From Pseudomonadota bacterium (GTDB lineage Bacteria; Pseudomonadota; Alphaproteobacteria; Rhizobiales; Xanthobacteraceae), in assembly GCA_021779635.1 (NCBI GenBank), contig JAJYAH010000049.1:1-17612 (forward strand): DNA of 17,612 bases, given 5' to 3'. Positions within the stretch are counted from its first letter, which is position 1, and each line of letters starts with the position of its first letter. Both the position numbers and the translations under genes were made by a program. Under the pieces are notes generated by a model. The model saw only the letters and a program-made list of their open reading frames with translations, ran no database searches and had not been told where the DNA came from. This document shows, piece by piece, positions 13,958 to 17,612 of this stretch.

Positions 13958-14134
13958 TCAAGCAGTGCCGGCGACCACGGTTGCGGGAAGTGGTGGAAGA
14001 AGATTGCACCAATCGAGCGTGGCGAACACCACGAAGATCACAATCATGCCGATGGCCAGCATTCGGATCCACGCCGACACATCGTCGGCGGGGGCCTGAT
14101 CGACGCCGATATCTCGCTCATCAGTAAATTCCAT
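13958..14134 (-). CDS. Small single-pass membrane protein (58 aa)
   Basis: Reading the minus strand from ATG 14134 gives 58 residues: an acidic N-terminus (MEFTDERDIGVDQAPADD), one membrane helix at about residues 22-41 (WIRMLAIGMIVIFVVFATL) and a short tail ending TVVAGTA. GAGGA lies about nine bases upstream. The acidic start, single helix and ribosome site argue for a real gene despite its length. It lies 142 bases upstream of the small secreted-protein gene on the same strand. Function unknown. Confidence 0.6.
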   Translation of the reverse strand: MEFTDERDIGVDQAPADDVSAWIRMLAIGMIVIFVVFATLDWCNLLPPLPATVVAGTA

Positions 14135-14366
14135 CAACGTGAGTCCTCTGCTGACGTCGGCGATTTCGCCGCCAGTGATTCGTCACGAATTTATCACAAA
14201 GCGCACACATTTGCCGGCTGGAGCTTCGACGGCGCTCTGCAGGGGAACGGTCGTCGTGAGAAGTCGAAAGCGGGCTTGCCGATCTCCCATGCCGCGTGGT
14301 GCAAGCGGACCGGGGGCGCCATCTTGGCGACCCGAGCACAGAAGAATGCATTAAAGTTTCGCGAGA

Positions 14367-14893
14367 TTAAATCAACAATCTGAGCGTGTAGGCAACCGCA
14401 TAAGCTAGCGCTCCTGCGGACAGACCAAGAAAAACTGTATTCAATCCGGTCATCCACCACGCGGTCGACGAGGAACGGGATTTGACGGCGCCGATGGCGA
14501 ACAAGATGCCTGCTACCGCCACAACGCACGCGGTGAGCCTCGCGGGCGCTAGGAGATAAGAAACTAGCGGCACAAGACCGCACAAATAAAAGCTGCAAAC
14601 GTGTTGAGAGCAGCTTGCGCGGGCGGCCCCAAGTAATTGTCCAGAGACCGTTTCGTGCTGAGATACCGCCACGCCGCCAGGACAAACCCCTTGGCAAATA
14701 GAACGACCGCACCAAGCACGAGTGCTACTGTCGGTGGCAAATCGGCACCAGCGACTGCGGCTACAATGACAAATGTCGTTACGGCGCCAATCGTCGCGCC
14801 ATACATCCAGTCGCGGAGATATCTTTCGCGGAGGTCACGCGCAAAGGCCGCACTGGTTACGGTGTCGCGGCCCGAATTGTGTCGCACGCTCAT
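14367..14893 (-). pseudogene. Frameshifted VIT/CCC1-family metal transporter
   Basis: Two overlapping frames together make a VIT1/CCC1-type protein of about 175 residues. The first holds RDLRERYLRDWMYGA, TTFVIVAAVAGADLPP and AALNTFAAF. The second continues YLCGLVPLVSYLLAP and ends with two helices (GLNTVFLGLSAGALAYAVAY). The join lies in GCTTTTATTTG near 14598; adding one T restores a single frame. VIT/CCC1 proteins move iron or manganese across membranes using acidic residues in the first helices. Here the usual N/I-D-G in helix 1 reads T-I-G, and the A-D-G-F-S of helix 2 reads A-K-G-F-V, so the acidic residues are lost too. Start at ATG 14893 (GGAG two bases before) or GTG 14887 (eight bases). 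Most likely a decaying gene; a sequencing error or programmed shift is possible. Confidence 0.7.
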
Positions 14894-14955
14894 ATCTCCA
14901 CAAATTTGTGCCCAAATATGGTATTTCAAAACTATGCGCATTTGGAGAGGGGGTA

Positions 14956-14969
14956 TTGATTTCTATCAA
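14956..14969 (+). promoter_or_regulatory. Perfect FixK/FNR box
   Basis: TTGAT (14956-14960), four bases, ATCAA (14965-14969): the exact symmetric consensus for FNR/FixK-type regulators. The centre, 14962.5, lies about 40 bases before a start predicted near 15003 from a TTTAAG -10 element (14990-14995), the class II activator position. It sits between the divergent VIT pseudogene and the P1B-5 ATPase. In Bradyrhizobium FixK2 acts at such boxes under low oxygen. Confidence 0.8.
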
Positions 14970-15074
14970 ATGAGCGTGCGTCGGCTAGCTTTAAGCAGCA
15001 TATCCGAGCCGGCGAAGGCCTGAACCACTTAGCCCTGCGTACGATCTCGTTCCATCCTCCTGAGGACGGGTTGC

Positions 15075-17372
15075 ATGTCGAGGCTATTCACGGAAAGAGT
15101 ATTTCGACGGGCATTGATTGCAATCGCCCTTGCCGGACTCGTTTTGGGCGTTCTAGCCTGGGTAAATGGGCGGCACGATATAGCGAACTGGTGTTGGGTC
15201 GGCGGCACCCTTCCCGTCGTCATTGGTTTGTTGATTTCCATGATCCGCAACATCTCGTCAGGTCGCATGGGGGTGGACTCGGTCGCCTTCGTCTCAATGT
15301 CTGGCGCGCTCGTCCTCGGCCAGAACCTGGCGGGCATCGTCGTTGCCATCATGTATGCTGGCGGCAATCTGCTTGAGGACATTGCTGTCGCACGAGCGGA
15401 GCGTGACCTCAGGTCGCTCATCAATCGAGCGCCGAGGATAGCCCATCGTCACACCGCTTCCGCCATCGAAGACGTGCCTATCGAGCAGATCGCGGTGGGG
15501 GACGACATCCTCGTTCGTGCCGGCGAAGTCGTTCCTGTTGATGGGCTGGTTACGAGCCGCCTGGCGATCATCGATGAAGCGGCGATAACCGGAGAGCCAA
15601 TCCCGGTTTCGCGTCGGGCGGGTGAGCTCGCGCGAAGCGGATCAGTCAACGCAGGAGATACATTCGAAATCCGCGCATCGGCTACCGCAAGCGAAAGCAC
15701 CTATGCCGGCATTGTGCGCATGGTCACTGCAGCGCAGACGGCGAAATCGCCTTTCATCCGGATGGCGGACCGCTATGCGCTGCTGTTGCTGCCCATTACG
15801 CTTGCGGTCGCTGGCGCCGCCTGGTTCCTCTCCAATGATCCTGTCCGTGGACTAGCCGTGCTGGTCGCGGCTACGCCATGCCCCCTCATTCTGGCGGCGC
15901 CGGTCGCCTTCATCGCCGGGGTCGCGCAAGCCGCAAAACGCGGAATTCTCATCAAAGGCAGCGGGCCGCTTGAAGCGCTAGCGCGCACTCACACGGTGAT
16001 ATTCGACAAGACGGGTACCCTGACGGTCGGTGGCGCGCGTCTTGTTGCGATCGAAGTTGCTCCAGGCCAGAGCGCAGACGAGGTTCTGCGGATTGCGGGT
16101 TCCCTGGAACAGGCCTCACAGCACGTCGTCGCGGCGGCGATCGTCGAAGCGGCCCTAGGGAAGGGCCTCAAACTCACTCTTCCATCCCAAGTGCGGGAGA
16201 CCATCGGCTCCGGTCTGGAAGGCGTGATTGACGGGCAGACTGTTCGCGTGGGGTCGCATCGAATGGTTCACGGCGCCCGCAAGCCTGTGACCTGGGCAGC
16301 ACGGACCCTGAGACGCGCAACATGGCGTTCGGCGCTGAGCGTGTTCGTCGCCGTGGATGGACGGACGATCGGCGCGGTATTGCTCGCTGATGAGTTGCGT
16401 CGCGAGACGCCTCGCGCCATACAGACTCTCCGAATGGCCGGCGTCGCGCGGATCGTCATGGTGACAGGCGATCGAGCGGACGTCGCCGAGACGATCGGCG
16501 CCGCCCTTGATCTTGATGCGGTTCTTGCGGAAAGGGAACCGGCCGACAAGGTCGATGCCGTCACAACCGAGCAGCGCCAAAGTCCTACCGTAATGGTCGG
16601 CGACGGCATCAATGACGCGCCCGCACTGGCCGCGGCTAACGTGGGCGTCGCCATGGGCGCCCGAGGTGCAAGCGCGTCATCGGAAGCAGCGGATATCGTA
16701 ATACTCGTCGATCGCCTCGATCTCGTTTCCGATGCGGTTGTCATCGCGCGGCGTACCCGTAACATCGCCCTCCAGAGCATACTTTTCGGAATGGCCCTCT
16801 CCGGGTTGGCCATGGGTCTTGCCGCCGTCGGCTTGTTACCGCCAATCGCTGGCGCTTTGACCCAGGAGGCTATCGATGTCGCAGTAATCCTCAATGCCTT
16901 GCGCGCGCTGACCTCCGGCCACAAGTTTGGCCATCAAACAATGCCGGCTGCGTCAGCTACGACGCTACGCCAAGATCATGAGAGAATAGAACCGACGCTC
17001 GATCGGCTGAGAGAAATCGCCGACGCGCTTGATAGCACCGAGGCCGCAGTGGCGGTGACACTGATTTCGGAAGCTGACAACATCATCTCGCGGCAGATCG
17101 TCGAACATGAGCGCGATGATGAAACGGCCGTGTATCCACGGGTGGCCAAATTCTTGGGAGATCGCCATGGGCTCGTGGCAATGAGCCGAGCGCACCGCGA
17201 GATTATCCATATGGCACGGCTTCTTCGGCGTCTCGCCGACGGCCTCACTGCCCAGGATGCGGACGACTATCTGATCAGGGATGCCCAGCGCGTCATAGAA
17301 ACGATCGAAGCGCTCGTGCGTATTCATAACGCGCAGGAAGAAGACATTTACGAGCAGGCAATTGGAGCGTAG
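15075..17372 (+). CDS. nia: P1B-5 metal-transporting ATPase with C-terminal hemerythrin domain
   Basis: The 765-residue membrane pump drives metal export by ATP hydrolysis. It has no N-terminal metal-binding domain and begins directly with membrane helices. Motifs in order: actuator TGE at 172-174, membrane metal-site motif TPCP at 267-270, phosphorylation site DKTGT from Asp311, SQHVV in the nucleotide domain (where most P1B pumps have an S-x-HP), VTGD, and GDGIND at 509-514. The last helix carries TQEAIDVAVILNALR. TPC instead of CPC or SPC marks the P1B-5 subgroup. From about residue 630 a hemerythrin domain follows: His635, His678 with Asp682/Glu683, His707, His712 and His751 with Glu755 form a plausible diiron set. 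Sinorhizobium Nia, of the same architecture, handles nickel and iron and is expressed in nodules. GAGGAC seven bases before ATG 15075 supports the start. Confidence 0.93.
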   Translation: MSRLFTERVFRRALIAIALAGLVLGVLAWVNGRHDIANWCWVGGTLPVVIGLLISMIRNISSGRMGVDSVAFVSMSGALVLGQNLAGIVVAIMYAGGNLLEDIAVARAERDLRSLINRAPRIAHRHTASAIEDVPIEQIAVGDDILVRAGEVVPVDGLVTSRLAIIDEAAITGEPIPVSRRAGELARSGSVNAGDTFEIRASATASESTYAGIVRMVTAAQTAKSPFIRMADRYALLLLPITLAVAGAAWFLSNDPVRGLAVLVAATPCPLILAAPVAFIAGVAQAAKRGILIKGSGPLEALARTHTVIFDKTGTLTVGGARLVAIEVAPGQSADEVLRIAGSLEQASQHVVAAAIVEAALGKGLKLTLPSQVRETIGSGLEGVIDGQTVRVGSHRMVHGARKPVTWAARTLRRATWRSALSVFVAVDGRTIGAVLLADELRRETPRAIQTLRMAGVARIVMVTGDRADVAETIGAALDLDAVLAEREPADKVDAVTTEQRQSPTVMVGDGINDAPALAAANVGVAMGARGASASSEAADIVILVDRLDLVSDAVVIARRTRNIALQSILFGMALSGLAMGLAAVGLLPPIAGALTQEAIDVAVILNALRALTSGHKFGHQTMPAASATTLRQDHERIEPTLDRLREIADALDSTEAAVAVTLISEADNIISRQIVEHERDDETAVYPRVAKFLGDRHGLVAMSRAHREIIHMARLLRRLADGLTAQDADDYLIRDAQRVIETIEALVRIHNAQEEDIYEQAIGA

Positions 17373-17517
17373 TTGCGGACCCAACCCCCGGAGGGCGCTG
17401 CTTTGTCATTTCCTCATGCTTTGATCTGTCATTAGCGGCACCATAGCGCGCGGAAGGATCTGACCGTTTCTGATCTTTGTCAAAGAAGGTATTGCTAGCT
17501 TCTGCTGCGGTAAATCA

Positions 17518-17612
17518 TCAATTCGCACGCGGCCAGAGGTATGTCATCGTCCGCGCCGCCTGCTCCAGTCCCTCAACGAGGTATTCGAGCATCAGCAGGA
17601 TGATCCGTCCGC
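17518..17612 (-). CDS. Possible C-terminal end of a minus-strand gene (partial)
   Basis: A frame entering from the right edge on the minus strand runs about 31 codons to TGA at 17518-17520. The peptide (RIILLMLEYLVEGLEQAAR, TMTYLWPRAN) alternates hydrophobic and polar residues like a real amphipathic helix, but it is too short to identify and could be chance. Confidence 0.35.
   Translation of the reverse strand, partial: GRIILLMLEYLVEGLEQAARTMTYLWPRAN

Overview
The window looks like chromosomal DNA of a Bradyrhizobium-type alphaproteobacterium (Nitrobacteraceae). This rests on high GC content, the mix of conserved small alphaproteobacterial families (DUF3126, CHCC zinc finger, BTLCP, Spy/LTXXQ tail), a FixK/FNR-type box, and a short palindromic repeat of a kind common in this group. 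The assignment is inferred from gene content; no database was searched.

Layout. 1-82: tail of a probable Spy/LTXXQ protein. 207-1773: a tandem-PilZ protein and a LapG-like periplasmic cysteine protease, separated by a terminator and an AT-rich stretch with a long palindrome. 1774-2935: a strong terminator, a membrane-anchored coiled-coil protein, then a gene-free stretch with a perfect CRP-type box followed by an intrinsic terminator, which may be a small RNA unit. 2936-4356: a Tat-exported dienelactone hydrolase, then a translationally coupled pair of tiny genes, one RHH-like and one resembling ribosome modulation factor. 4365-5274 (minus): gamma carbonic anhydrase and a three-helix membrane protein. 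5486-6199: an anchored extracytoplasmic protein. 6295-7511 (minus): DUF3126 and cysE, with degenerate 16-nt tandem repeats between them. 7804-11106: a polytopic membrane protein, converging with an alpha/beta hydrolase and a 382-residue membrane protein. 11369-12824: CHCC zinc-finger protein and an FAD monooxygenase. 12876-14134 (minus): a lipoprotein and two very small exported or membrane proteins. 14367-14893 (minus): a frameshifted VIT/CCC1 metal transporter. 15075-17372: a P1B-5 metal ATPase with a fused hemerythrin domain (Nia type). The window ends in what may be the tail of a minus-strand gene.

The most connected piece is the right end. A metal-efflux ATPase with an oxygen- or iron-sensing type of domain lies divergent from a decayed iron/manganese transporter. 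A perfect TTGAT-N4-ATCAA box sits between them, where it could activate the ATPase under low oxygen. The left end pairs a c-di-GMP receptor with a protease of the LapG family, the kind that c-di-GMP controls in other bacteria. No tRNA, rRNA, CRISPR array, intact insertion sequence or integrase was seen. The region from about 12.8 kb on looks the most accessory: small genes, a dispersed repeat and a broken gene.
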